64,000 nt of DNA from Phorcus lineatus (lineage: Eukaryota; Mollusca; Gastropoda; Trochida; Trochidae). Of the stretch, positions 34,448 to 47,000 are shown piece by piece. Position numbers and translations under genes: made by a program. The stretch covers positions 29,887,158 to 29,951,157 of the forward strand of contig OV121081.1 in assembly GCA_921293015.1 (NCBI GenBank). Direction: 5' to 3'. The notes under the pieces were generated by a model. It searched no databases. It was given only the letters and a program-made list of their open reading frames with translations, and was not told the DNA's origin. Each line of letters opens with the position of its first letter. Position 1 is the stretch's first letter.

Positions 34448-34799
34448 AACTCGATATATTCACAAATCACATCTTGGATAATATTATTTCACGCTTTTAT
34501 TAATCTCATTTGATGGAAAAGTCGTTTTAAGATGCAAATTAAATCTCGTCTATTGATGCAAACAAATAGATGAAAGATTTGTTGAATGGATAATTTTTTT
34601 TAGAGGGGACATTGGAATAGTTTTTATTTATGAATATTAAACCGTGCTTTCCCGATATTTAGTCGTGGTTACGAGATAATAAGTCGTGCCCTAGTCATAT
34701 TAGGTCATGGCCACGATTTAAGAAAAAAAGATATGTTTTTCATGAAAACATTTGGAGGAACTCTAGAGGATTCTAAGCGGACATTCAGTAACATAAAGA

Positions 34800-35780
34800 A
34801 CACCAAAAGTAACGCAAGCGCAACGTGACCAAGCGATCGGTATGTCCACTATGGGGCCTCCCAACGTCAAATGGCAAGAACCTTCACCTGCAGCCAAACT
34901 TCAATCAGAAGGCTGTTAATACGCTACCAGCAGACAGGCCAGACACTGGACAGACCAAGATAGGGCTAACCGAGAGTAACAACTGCGACCGAAGATCGCT
35001 ACACCAGGCAGATTCACCTCCGAAACCGACTCGTAACGGCGACATCAACAGCTGCGACGGCACTCAGTCATGTCATCAGCACAAGAACAACCCTTCGTTT
35101 GGCTGGTATACTAACCTACCGCCCCTTCCGTGAAATGGCTTTGACCCGTTCACACCGTCAACGCAGATTACGATGGACACGTACTGTACGCCGGTGGCAG
35201 CGACGTACTGAGAGAGGGTGCTGTTTACAGACGAAAGCAGGTTTTGCCTATTCAGGAACGATGGCAGGGTTCGAGTTTATCGTAAAGGGGCGAGCGTTTC
35301 GCGCCAAACTTCTTAGAGAGGTTAACCCGTTTGGAGGCGGAGGCATAATGGTGTCGGGAGGGCTTTGTTTCAATATGACGACGCCGCTGGTTGTTCTGCG
35401 AGGGAATCTGACAGGCCACCGATACATTGATGAGGTAATGAGACCTATCGTTGTTCCTTTCATCCAACAACAGTAAAAAAGATTGATATTGCAACACGAT
35501 AACCTCACACTGCCCGAATTGGTAGACAAACGTCACTGTTTTGCCGTGGCCAGACAACTCACCAGATATGAACCCCATTGAACACTTTTGGTATCGCCCT
35601 GACCGCCATTTGAGACAGCTGGTGCCACCTCCAAACAACCAGCATGAACTTGAGCAAGCTCTGTTAAACATATGGAACAGGATCCCTGCTGACGTCATCC
35701 GACTTCAATGGGGAGGCGTATACCTGCTTGCATTGATGCCCAGGGTGGTCACACTCGCTACTGATGACAGACTGCATGAT
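34800..35780 (+). pseudogene. Tc1-family transposase, decayed
   Basis: Read across several frameshifts. The N-terminal DNA-binding part shows SQRQMARTFTCSQTSIRRL and ATEDRYTRQIHLRNRLVTA. RRWQRRTER follows, then the first catalytic block as LFTDESRF-type coding (about 35,223-35,250), REVNPFGGGGIMV and GNLTGHRYIDEVMRP, the second aspartate in LQHDN (about 35,495), and the DD34E glutamate in PDMNPIEHFW (about 35,568-35,596). The tail PPNNQHELEQALLNIWNRIP is well kept. At least four frame breaks and a missing HTAR-type block after LQHDN make it non-functional. Terminal inverted repeats were not located. Confidence 0.85.
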
Positions 35781-35859
35781 TCCTGTGACTCTTGGGAGTT
35801 TCTGCACATGTGCACTTGTATTTTAACTCCACATTTGTGTAATTTTTAATATTGACCTC

Positions 35860-37998
35860 CTGTCTGTTTCCTTGTGTGTTTGGGCAAATTATAATACAAT
35901 TATACAACATATGTCGATTGTTGCGCGGAGGGTTGTGCGGTAAAGCAGTTATTTCAGGTTTAGGCTTGGGGTATGGCATAACGATTGTGGCAGTGATAAC
36001 CTATTTGTACTGATTGTTGAGGAAATCTCTCGCACATTTAAAAGCTTCCTTGTTTATACATATACACTTTTATACACTTGTCGGTCATTCTGCAGCGCTA
36101 TTGTGTTCTTCGTGGATTTAACAGTCAGATTCATCAACACCAGACTCATCTTACAAACTGCTGTTTCACGAAGGACTTTGGTAAATATATATATATATCT
36201 TTAACTAGCTTTTCTCATTTTATATTGTATCACCTGTATGTAGTAGTCTACATTGTAACTTTAAACTCTTTTTTTGGGAATTTTCCTTTTGTAAACTTAC
36301 AAGTAACAACCCACAAGGCGTTTTTGGGGACTTCACGATTTGACTGTCTCTATTTTTGATAAAGTGACGTACCTCTTTGCATTATTGAATTATTTTTCAT
36401 TTGAGTACCCTAAGAAATTGATGTTAATATTCCCAGGTACCCTCAGAAGTTGTTGTACGAACAAGACTTAACGCAACCAACAAGCAGCTAACAAAAGACC
36501 ACTGATTTTTTAAGATTAAGATTAACGTTTTCGAGTCGCGATATCTAAGAAGTTACCTGGAAGAAATAAAGAATGACAATATCCACAAAAATAACACAAG
36601 TCAGCCTTATATGTACTATTCTAAAAAATAATACGTTGTGGCCACGTTTTCAGATACTGCAGTCATGTGAAGAGAATGAGATAAGTGAGATAATTTACAT
36701 GCCTTCCTGCCAGCTTGGGAGCAGAACAAAGTTTATTGTAACCAGGTGAGAGGGAATGCATGGTTAAAAGGTCGATTAAGGTGGTAAATTCTGTGAAAAT
36801 GACTTGAATTGTTACATCGCTATCAGGTACTATCCGACGGCTCTCTTTGTCTACAATGGCCATGTCTGGATTAGCTATTTACCTCTCCATGCCTGCCTGA
36901 TCAGATTACGTCACTTGTGCACGAAAAGACGTACAACCCTGCATATGATCATGTTACGCATTTTATACATATCTTCAATTTGAAAGTATCTTGTAACAAA
37001 GGCCCCGGTCTATTTATTACTTTTGCACCCGTCCTATAAGTGTTTAAAAGGGAAGGGGGTGCATGTGATCACACGAGTGTTTTCCTTCAACTTCAAATTT
37101 AAACTCATTCTTATTTGATTAATTCCTGATGGCTGAATCCTTAATATCTTAGGATTAATTTCAAAAAAATCCCATATACCGCTTGCAATTAAAAAAAAAT
37201 TGTGAACCGCTTGTATCCTTTATTCAGAAAAAGGCATGCATTTATCACATACGATCCAGTTTTATTCATCCATCGTCAAATAAGAATGAAGGATGATTAT
37301 TGAATTGACGCATATTGTATGTATTAATGATAAATGTGTACTGCACAAATGAGTGCTTCAATTCGTATAAGTGAATATGAATGGTTTATGTTGACATCCT
37401 TATGAAAGAAACAGAAATAGATCCAAACGAAGCATCATGGTGACATTAAGGTAGTTGGATCCGTAGTGAGATAAGTAATATAGTCATAGTGACCTTGTAA
37501 ATAAGTCTGTAAAAATGTTTGAAACAAATAATATTGACCTCTGGTGCAACTTAAAGTGGTTCAAAAGCCGGATCTAGTCGACGCCATTTATGCAAAAGAT
37601 TAATTTGAACTAACAAACCGTCTATAAACCAGTGAACACACACAAAATGAAAAATATTTTGTATAAGTCATACTTTGAAATTTAAGGAAAGTTTTAAATC
37701 TAAGGAAAGTAAGATCAGTAATAAAATGTAGTTCACAGAAAATATTATTATGTGTTTGATCTCTTTGTAAATAAGCATTTTTAATCAAAGTTTGAATATT
37801 TGTCTTATCCTAGCATTAAAAAGATGAGAAAATAGCATGTTTGGGTGGTGTCATCTATGAGCAATGCTACAGCGATAATGTACAAGTTGTCCTGACACTT
37901 CTATTACGTAAATGCCACAATACGGACGAAATACATTGTTAACTCAAGTTTCCGGTGTACTGAAATTGTAAGTCGAATCGGGAGGGCGCTTACTTGCT
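35860..37998. other. Noncoding stretch
   Basis: Contains a short TA run near 36,185 and no supportable gene. A possible tiny exon follows a CCCAG at about 36,437 (GTACCCTCAGAAG, open for 21 codons to a TGA), but no partner exons were found. Confidence 0.45.
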
Positions 37999-38415
37999 TG
38001 TTATTAATAATAATAATAATAATTTATTACCCCGAAAGGAATTCATTTTGTATCGCCACAGAGTCACATACAGGAAAGGCAACACAGGTTACATGTAATA
38101 CATAAACAAACACACTCTATTAATTCAAAGATCATTAAAAGACGAACGCTGAAAGGAATGAATGTATTTTTATCTCTATTGGTTTTATAACGGGGTAATA
38201 AATTTATTCTGTCTGAAGGCAGCTTAACACATTCTCCGTTTAAGACATGATCTGGATTTGACAAAATCTTAATCTTAGGGATAATTTCAAAACTCTTATA
38301 TCATAAAGATATGATGAATTTTTAAAAGAAACTCCGGTTATTTCCCCAGCAATTTGAACAACCTTTTCCAAGCGAGATTTGTTGTTTGTATCTACACCGA
38401 AACGTCACATTTCGT
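37999..38415 (-). pseudogene. LINE 3' fragment (CR1/Jockey-type C-terminus)
   Basis: On the minus strand, with one frame break, the translation shows NKSRLEKVVQIAGEI and YLYDIRVLK, then LPSDRINLLPRYKTNR and FIPFSVRLLM. This is the conserved C-terminal region of such LINEs, equivalent to LPSGRRLRMPTFRTNRF at 19,100. It ends GAATTCCTTTCGGGGTAATA and an (ATT)n tail, seen on the + strand as AAT repeats at 38,005-38,023. Only the last ~130 codons remain. Confidence 0.75.
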
Positions 38416-39330
38416 GCAATAAAGAAGTTGACTATAATGCCAATTAAAGAAATAGATTAGCTATGTTGTTAATTATTTGTAAGTATTTGAATATTCTATC
38501 AATACATATATCTTATCTTCATTCATGAAGGTATGTTATCATTAATAATTTCGAAAAATTATTGTAAAAATCTTTGCTTTTTGGGCTATATTTAATGAAG
38601 GAGTGAGTGTTAGAAGACAGTTATACGTCCTCTCCGGTTCAGAATTTCTAAAAACATTAGGTTCTGATTTTGATCAAATTTGGTATGGCTATATTCTTAC
38701 GTGATCGATAATCAATTTTTGAATTTTATTTTTTTTTAAATTGCGTTTTGGGAAAAAAGTGGAACTGGAAAACATATTGGACATAGGCCTACCTGACATA
38801 TAAAACAGTAAATAAAATTAATATTAAATCGTTTTTTTAAAAAATATTTGATATTACATGGATTCAAAAAGGTGACATTGAATACTCATGTGTTCGATCC
38901 AAAGCTAGTTTACTAGTGGCGTTGTATTTATATTTAGTTTGTCTGCTTGTTGATTTCTAAATATTTGTTATTATTTTTTCAAACATCAAAGGATCACCAT
39001 GCCTTACCGGTGAAACCACACAAGTGTCAAGCAATAGAAACCAATTAACGCCGAAAACCAATTTAACATTTTCACGACTAATACACAAGTTTTGTGTCGA
39101 GATTTGTCTGAGGCTAACTTAACAATCAATCATATAACATGTTTCTTGCTTGATAATTTCAATTAAAAAACTCAAGTCTAAAATCGTTTCGAAAGTTCTG
39201 AAGAAATTGTCTAATAGGCCTGATGACCGAATAAAACTTGTTCAATAACTTTCTAAATAATTTCAATTTATTATATGAATACTTGTTACATACAGGACAT
39301 GACAGATGCAAATTTAACGTTGGCTCTTTT
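38416..39330. other. Noncoding AT-rich stretch
   Basis: No gene, RNA or delimitable repeat was seen. Confidence 0.5.
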
Positions 39331-41009
39331 TTAAAGTTACAAATACATTTGAGTTGTTGTTCATATTTATAAGGAAAATTTCGAGGCTATTGTGTGGCCC
39401 TTTATCACAAAATGGCTTGTTAATACCCGATTGAGGTCTATTGTAAGAAATTTTATGTGATAAGCTAATTAGGAACCTTTTTTTTTTTAATTAAGGAAAG
39501 TTGTCACAAATTATGTGTCTTCAACATTCAATAACGTTTAGAATTAAACATACAAAGTTTAGTGTATAATTTCTTTTTTTGTGCAATTTATGTGGCAGTG
39601 TTGAAAAAGTGTATAATACCTAAACACACTACTACATATACACGATTTTAGAAAATTACTCATAAATAAAAGTACAGTGATATTATAGGCACTCAACTGC
39701 AAGGGCTTCATGTACAGGATTAAACGTGTTGGGGAACTATTTCACTCATCACCGGCAAGGGAGGTAATCAGGGACAGATAACTCATTGTTTATGTCGCCA
39801 TTTTGCAGTTGATCGGCGTGTTGATAGAACAGTTTTATAAACTGTATGGTATTGTGACGACAAATTCCATGGTTATACGCTCCGCTGTTGAAGATGGTGA
39901 GCCGGGGCGAGTTCTACGCTGGATCACAGCTGTTTCATCCTCTTGTTGGCTGGACAGGCTTGCCCATTGATCAGGTAACGTAGCAGATGTGTTCTTTCAA
40001 ACCTTGAAAACTAATTTTTCCTACCAAAATTCGTAATGTTTTCAACTTTTATCTTATTATCATTTAGAACCGTGAACGTATTTTAACTGATAAGAAATAT
40101 ACATTCTTAAAAATAAAAGATAGATGACTGTGCTCAGATAGACATAGATTAGAAAGTAATTAGTTTTGCAGTTGAAAATCTGTCTTACTTGGGTGTTTTT
40201 CTGATGAAATTAAATTTTGTGTAAGGTAAATATATTTTTGGGAATATGGGTCTTTGCTATTTCTGCAATAAAAGTTGTTACATGACTACAAATTATCTAA
40301 TGTTGTCAATAACGCAATACATTTTATACAATACAGAATTATCAGTATTGTTAAAGTTACAAATACATTTGAGTTGTTGTTCATATTTATAAGGAAAATT
40401 TCGAGGCTATTGTGTGGCCCTTTATCACAAAATGGCTTGTTAATACCCGATTGAGGTCTATTGTATGAAATTTTATGTGATAAGCTAATTAGGAACCTTT
40501 TTTTTTTAATTAAGGAAAGTTGTCACAAATTATGTGTCTTCAACATTCAATAACGTTTAGAATTAAACATACAAAGTTTAGTGTATAATTTCTTTTTTTG
40601 TGCAATTTATGTGGCAGTGTTGAAAAAGTGTATAAAACCTAAACACACTACTACATATACACGATTTTAGAAAATTACTCATAAATAAATTCGTAATGTT
40701 TTCAACTTTTATCTTATTATTATTTAGACTCGTGAACGTATTTTAACTGATAAGAAATATACATTCTTAAAAATAAAAGATAGATGACTGTGCTCAGATA
40801 GACATAGATTAGAAAGTAATTAGTTTTGCAGTTGAAAATCTGTCTTACTTGGGTGTTTTCTGATGAAATTAAATTTTGTGTAAGGTAAATATATTTTTGG
40901 GAATATGGGTCTTTGCTATTTCTGCAATAAAAGTTGTTACATGACTACAAATTATCTAATGTTGTCAATAACGCAATACATTTTATACAATACAGAATTA
41001 TCAGTTTGT
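39331..41009. repeat. Partial 1-kb duplication around exon 1 of the acyltransferase gene
   Basis: Block A (39,331-39,670) recurs at 40,351-40,689, and block B (40,027-40,350) recurs at 40,687-41,009, both nearly identical. In the first copy A and B are separated by 356 bp that include exon 1; in the second copy they are joined directly with 2-3 bases of shared A. Either a tandem duplication was followed by loss of exon 1 from the second copy, or two haplotypes were joined in the assembly. Confidence 0.85.
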
Positions 41010-44000
41010 TACAGTTTTATGTACATTTTTTTTAGGTTTCTAATCCAACCTTCAGATTTTGAATTCTGGACATACTAATAAAATTGTTTGAATTAACATG
41101 TTACAAAGGAAAGCAAAATCACAGGAGTAACTGATAATTTGAAAGTGAATAGATGATAGGGTAATATTATAAATTTATGATTCATTAAGCAGAATTAGCC
41201 ATAAAAGGTCTCAAGTATGAAAGTTAATATCATTTGTTAATGGATCAAAGTCTCATAAATGAGTTGCCTGATTTACAGTCTACATGAGATTTAGCTGCTA
41301 AGTATAATGTTATGTACCTGACATCTAGGTAACATATTCAAATATTATTATCTTTTAGTAGGCAAAATGTATTCTTGAAGGTGAAAGCATAAGTGACAAA
41401 TAATGTATTTTGACAGTCATTACAATATGGATTTGAATGATATGCAGTGATATACTGCTGTTTTTCAACATTTCATTAATAATATTCACATGATACTGTT
41501 TGTCACGGGACATGAAATTCACACTGATAGATTCACAATAGATTAGGTGTCTAATATCCGTGTAATCCGCAATTTGCAATCTTATGCAACGATTTATTAT
41601 TTCTTGGTTACAGAGTAATCTTTAATACTTGTATCTCTAGTTAAAGTGTGTTACAGTAACAGTATCAAAGCTCTTTACCATAAATGATTTATAGGACATT
41701 GACAGACACAATACATTTCTTCAGTCATAGACTTGTTTTGAAAATAGATAAAAATCAATAATTCGAGCAATTACATTAATATTTTGAATGTAGATTTGGA
41801 TTTTTTTTTATTTCTGAATTTCATAAAAGAGAATTTTCCCTTTGTTGTTTTGGAATATCATGTAACAATTTTTGATGAACCTAGGAAGAAATGAGGCTTT
41901 ATTAAATCATCAGACACAAAACACATAGGTAACTTTATTAAACATTTAAACCATTATAACCTTTTCTTTTTCTTGTACACGCCGCTAATGGCTGAAATAT
42001 TGCTCAAGCGGCGTTAAACAATAACTCACTCACTCTTTTTCTTGTATTCAGGCGAGAATGTTATGTTTACATTATTGAGAAATCAGGGTATCTGGCTCTT
42101 AAAGAATTAATCAATCGCTATGTTTTTACACTACGCTATGTCTTTTATTATGATGTCAATTAGAGAGATTTTTCAATCTGTTTGTATGAACAGAATATGT
42201 AATTAAGTGGAATTTTTCAAGTTTTTTTCTGATTTTTAAAATTAATACCACATGTGTAACTTGAAGTACATCATTGTAATTTTAGACTAAACATGTAGTT
42301 ATAAAGTTGACTTAACAGTTGATGAATGATTTTATGGCTTTATTGCTATTGTTGATGAAAATGAATGAAGAATTAATAGCCATTTCAGGCACATCTGGAG
42401 CGAAAACAATATGTTGCCTAAGTGGTATTTAATTATTTCAAACTTGACATGATAGTTTGGTGTATACTAGTCTGATCTTTTAATTCAATTATTCTTATGA
42501 TTAACAGTTCTCATGTTACAACAAATAAAACAAATTGTTGCTTGAAATCATAGGCTCACATTTGCAAGGCAAATTTTAATGCACGCCAGGCAAATAGTTA
42601 CATAAACCTTCCCCTGAGGTTTGCAACAATTTTCAGAACTTTGAGTGCATTCTAGCCCTCAATGGTGAAATTCAAAACAACCTCTTCATCGACGTACGAA
42701 AGCATACCATGTTATCAGCAAAAGCAGTGACGTAGAACACATGATATTTCCCAGCTGAATGCCAAACCCAGTGAAAATAGTTTATGCTTACCTTTTTCAA
42801 ATACAGAAAGAACATAAAAAAGGCAATAAACCCAATGACAAATGCGTGTGTCATAAGTATCAGCAATGCAGTTACTAGATTCTCAGTATATAGCACTCAC
42901 AATCTGACTCTAATGGGTGCACTTGCTTTGCTTGCCAGACAAGCTGAATCAGAGGAGTCATCTGGTGACTAACGTCAGCCTTGTGATCCTGTCTAATATT
43001 CTCTGATCTGGTGCTCCCTGTTTCAGACAAGATCTTAGAACACTTTCTTAATTTTAATACAAATATGTAATTTTGGAATTTTTTTGTTTCCCTCATGGAA
43101 ATTTTAGAAAAAAAGGTATTAAAACAAATCCAACATACATCAAGCAATCGGTGTACTTGCTGGGTATGCCTTTTTCAAATCCTTGGTCTTCACCTTCAAC
43201 TCAGGTTCTTCACCTTCTCACCCCTTGGACTTTTCATTAGGAAAAATCTGCACTCAAACTACCTGCCCTTGGTTTTAGTAAGCCAATGAAATTGCTATGA
43301 CAATTGGACCTGCGAGCATGTCAAAAGACTTATTACAGTCTTACGATGTGGAAATCGGATTGCGATTCTAAGCTCGCACTTTTGTGTTCAGAGCCAATCA
43401 GGGGAGAAGTTTTCCTACCAAATTTGAAATTTGAATTCTTAAGCATGTGCTGGAAAGGACTGTTCAAATTCAGCATTACCATCATTTCTTTCGATCTTCT
43501 CATATCAATCCGTTTCTTTGAATTAATGTTTCATCACAAAACTTAAGGGCAGATAACTTGAATACAAACTTGGTAAAAAGCCCAGACGTGATTGTGGGGA
43601 GTATCAGAACGTTAAGCCCTGGGTGTGTAAAGATGGACTTTTCCTCTTCAAGAATGTCTGAATTTTTCTCTCCTTTTTTGTGTCCTCGGCATCAAGTTGG
43701 ATTAATGATTTGATATCTTATCATCACACAATATACAGGATTCAGGCAGCTATTGTATATATATGGTATTGTAACATGACTTCAAATTTTCAATGGTGTC
43801 TCATAAAAGAATGACTCTATCCTATCCTTTACTATGTACATGTTCCGCTCAGAATAATTTAGCAGTAATAATTTCAACCCTAAATGTTTTACAATGATGA
43901 AGATGATTATAAATGAAGAAATACTTTATGTATTTGAGTATTTCAAGTTAAGGTTTACATGTGGTAAGGTTTTGGTGCAATTTCAACAGACTACCACGCA

Positions 44001-47000
44001 TGGTTAATAAGTTCAAGCCGTTGCTAGCAAGTTTCACCACAATGCCTAGCCACAATAGTGTTGTTGGCTTTCTCCCTGCAATAATACTAGCAGCTGTGAC
44101 TTAGTGAAATACTCTTGAAAGCAGCTTCAAACCCCAAATCACCTTCACAGGAAAGTGACTCTAGTATTGCTGTGTTAGGACTTTCAGCATTCAGACATGT
44201 GATATTGATGAAGTGTGGAATCCTTGATGAGTCTGTTGAGACTTCGATGAACTCAGTCTTATCATTGACCTTTCTCTTCTAACTTGTAATGTCAGTGGCA
44301 CATTGACCCTTGTAATGTTGATGAGTTTGTAATCTCTAATCTCTATGGTAGATAGAATATAATCAAATGTTGAAAGGGGCCTCTGACAAATAAATATTTC
44401 TCAAGGATTGCAGTGACAGATTCAGGAATTTTGAATGAGGAGTTTATCCAGGGGGCTCTCCCTTTATAAGGTTGAATTTAAATGAAAATAATTCAAGGGG
44501 TAGGATTAAGTAATGGGGTCCGGCACTGCATAGTCAGCATGAATTAAGAGTTTCTAGTGCGGATATTATGTTTAGTTTTTGAATGACATTAAGTTAAATT
44601 ACTTAATTAAAAGCAGTGGGAATGGGACAAATCTCATGATAGATTTCATAAATCAGGTAATCTGAATTTCAGGAATATTAATTCTTGATGTATTTGCATA
44701 TGCATGTGTATTTATAAGAGCTGCTTATTATCTCCCATTCATATAGATTCACTTGATGCTGAGACTATATGCTGAAGTGTGATGTGTAAGGTTGTTCTTC
44801 TTGAAAGGTGAAATTGGTTAGTCATTGTTGACATATCAAAACTAATTGATTATAAAGCAATTAGTGGTGTTGTCTTAGTTTGAAGAGGACCAGGTATTGC
44901 AAAGTGCTGGGTGGGGGTCCGTATGATGACAGATGTGTCATCAATGCCTGTCATCAGCAGCTTTTGTCTCATTTACGCTATGATTTAACTTTTCAACTGC
45001 TGGATATAATTGTGTCATTACATTCTGAATAACAGTTTTACAGGGTTTAATTTTATATTTCATGTATAGATAGATAATCATGTGGAAGGCGTTTTATTGT
45101 GCTCCTCTACAGCGCAGGATGGGGAACTATATCAGTGGCATCTGTACATTCATAAGTATGTTCGAATTCTTGTTAACGCAACATCTCATGAAGTGTGCCC
45201 TCAAAGTCTTTAAATTTGGTGACAGCCGACATTTGGGGATAACCCAGTCACCAGTTGATTATGTTGACCTTGACCTTAGTTTCAAGGTACTTCAGCACTT
45301 TGACTGTGTTTCAGAATTCGATAATAGGATATTTCATGAACCGTAGACCCAATGTCTGCAAATTTGGTGACAATCTACATTTTGATATTATGCAGGTTCA
45401 GGTGATAATTGTTCATCGTTAGCGGCAGGTGTATTTGACAAGTTTGAGTAAACACTTTTCATCCTACTCACATTTAATACTTTACATATATATTTCTCAA
45501 CAGTCCACAGTTCAACTGCTACTTCTGAAATTGACAATAAATAGTAATTGAGTCTACACAAAATTGTTTGTACAGCCTTATCAAAGAAATCTGCCAGTTT
45601 AATTGGTTTGTTTTTTGGTTACTTTATTTTTCATTTGCAACCCTGAAAAATCATTTAGATTGATAAATTTTTAATTAAATGTTTTGATAACTCTAGGTGC
45701 TTGCATTCCAAATAATTCGCATACGTGACATGACTGTTTCAGATCAACTTCCTGTTATGTCAGCTGACAGCACTTGGTTTAGCGATCCCATTCCGTAAGA
45801 AGTTTGGCCCAGAGACCACGAGCCCGACCATCAGACATGCTATAGAAGTTACTGCTGGCTTTGCTCTCACTTTCTTCTGCTTTGGATAGTAAGTCATAAT
45901 TACATTTCTTCTATCAGATCTTTTTGTCCAATGTTCATGCAAGGCTCTGTCCTGATCCATCAGCAAATTGTATCCTCAGAGTTCACACAATACCCTGGTT
46001 TTGATCAGGTCAAATGTCTTATATCAAAGTAACTGAGGTGTTATTCCTCTAAGTGGCACTGGTAAAATTTCTAATTTGAATGCACCATTTTATAATCCAA
46101 TGTGCAAAATGGCCCATGGCCCCTACCTTTACCAATCCCTGCGCAGACAAAACCTAGTCATTAGCGGACCAATCACATCATCCTGTTCAAAACAATGATA
46201 GCGGCAATAAAGGTTAACGAATGGTAAACTTGAGTTACTTGCCCCTAGATACTGATACCGAAAGCTTTTGCCGCTGTCATTGTGATTGGCTAGTTGAGAT
46301 TGCGTCAGAACATGCGAGAAAGGGGGGTGATTTCAGACCGTTGTGGAAAGGAAAGCACCTGGTAGAAGACGTTTGAATCCCGCTATAGTCAAAATTTAAA
46401 AACTTTTATTCCTGGGAACACGGTCGATTTTAATCAGACTACCTCTAAACTTATCACATAACTACCCTGAGAGTACTGTGATGAATGTTGCTCTTGTTAT
46501 CACAGCCAGGTATGGCACCTGTTCCTGCTGTCCCTGGTCTGTTACCTCATCATGTGGCAGGGTCCCCCGGCCTGGAAGCACAAGGCTGTGCTCGGTTTCG
46601 CCATGTTCTACCTCTCCGTCACCCACATCTTCAGACAGATCTACGACTACGGGGGATACACACTCGACATCACAGGGTGGGTGCTCATCCTACATTTACT
46701 CTCTAGTGTTGGCGTGGGTTCATGATAGATAATATATGTATGAGAGTTCTTCCTATTTGATTGTCTACACCACAATGTAGATGATTAATAGCCTTACAGT
46801 CATGTCATGTTTTTATGTTTGTGTGTATGTTTGTATGATATTGATGAGTATTGACCTTGATTGGACGATTGCAGTCTTTGTTTTTATCAGGATAGCAGAA
46901 GACTGATGTGTGTAATTTGCATATTATATTAAAACTCTCACTTCTAAACTTTCTAAGAATTTGAAATATTTGTTATTGTAACTGTAAAATATTTTTAATC

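Larger units (their letters stand above)
28620..34733. repeat. Segmental duplication unit 3
   Basis: Follows unit 2 directly (GCATACTCACCATCTATATT) and repeats the same order through the promoter block to about 34,733 (AAGAAAAAAAGATATG). There it departs from units 1 and 2 and Tc1-like sequence begins. The distal block present in the other units after this point is missing. Confidence 0.85.

Noticed and set aside
36437..36505. A short terminal-exon-like frame after CCCAG on the + strand
   Set aside because: Only 21 codons, no upstream exon found, and the preceding 40 bp look like a diverged copy of the same sequence.
45080..45346. An 88-codon open frame in intron 1 of the acyltransferase gene
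   Set aside because: It contains a dispersed-repeat snippet (TTGACCTTGACCT) and has no splice or domain support.
46478..46732. Open frames overlapping acyltransferase exon 3
   Set aside because: They are alternative frames of a confirmed exon and lack any family signature.
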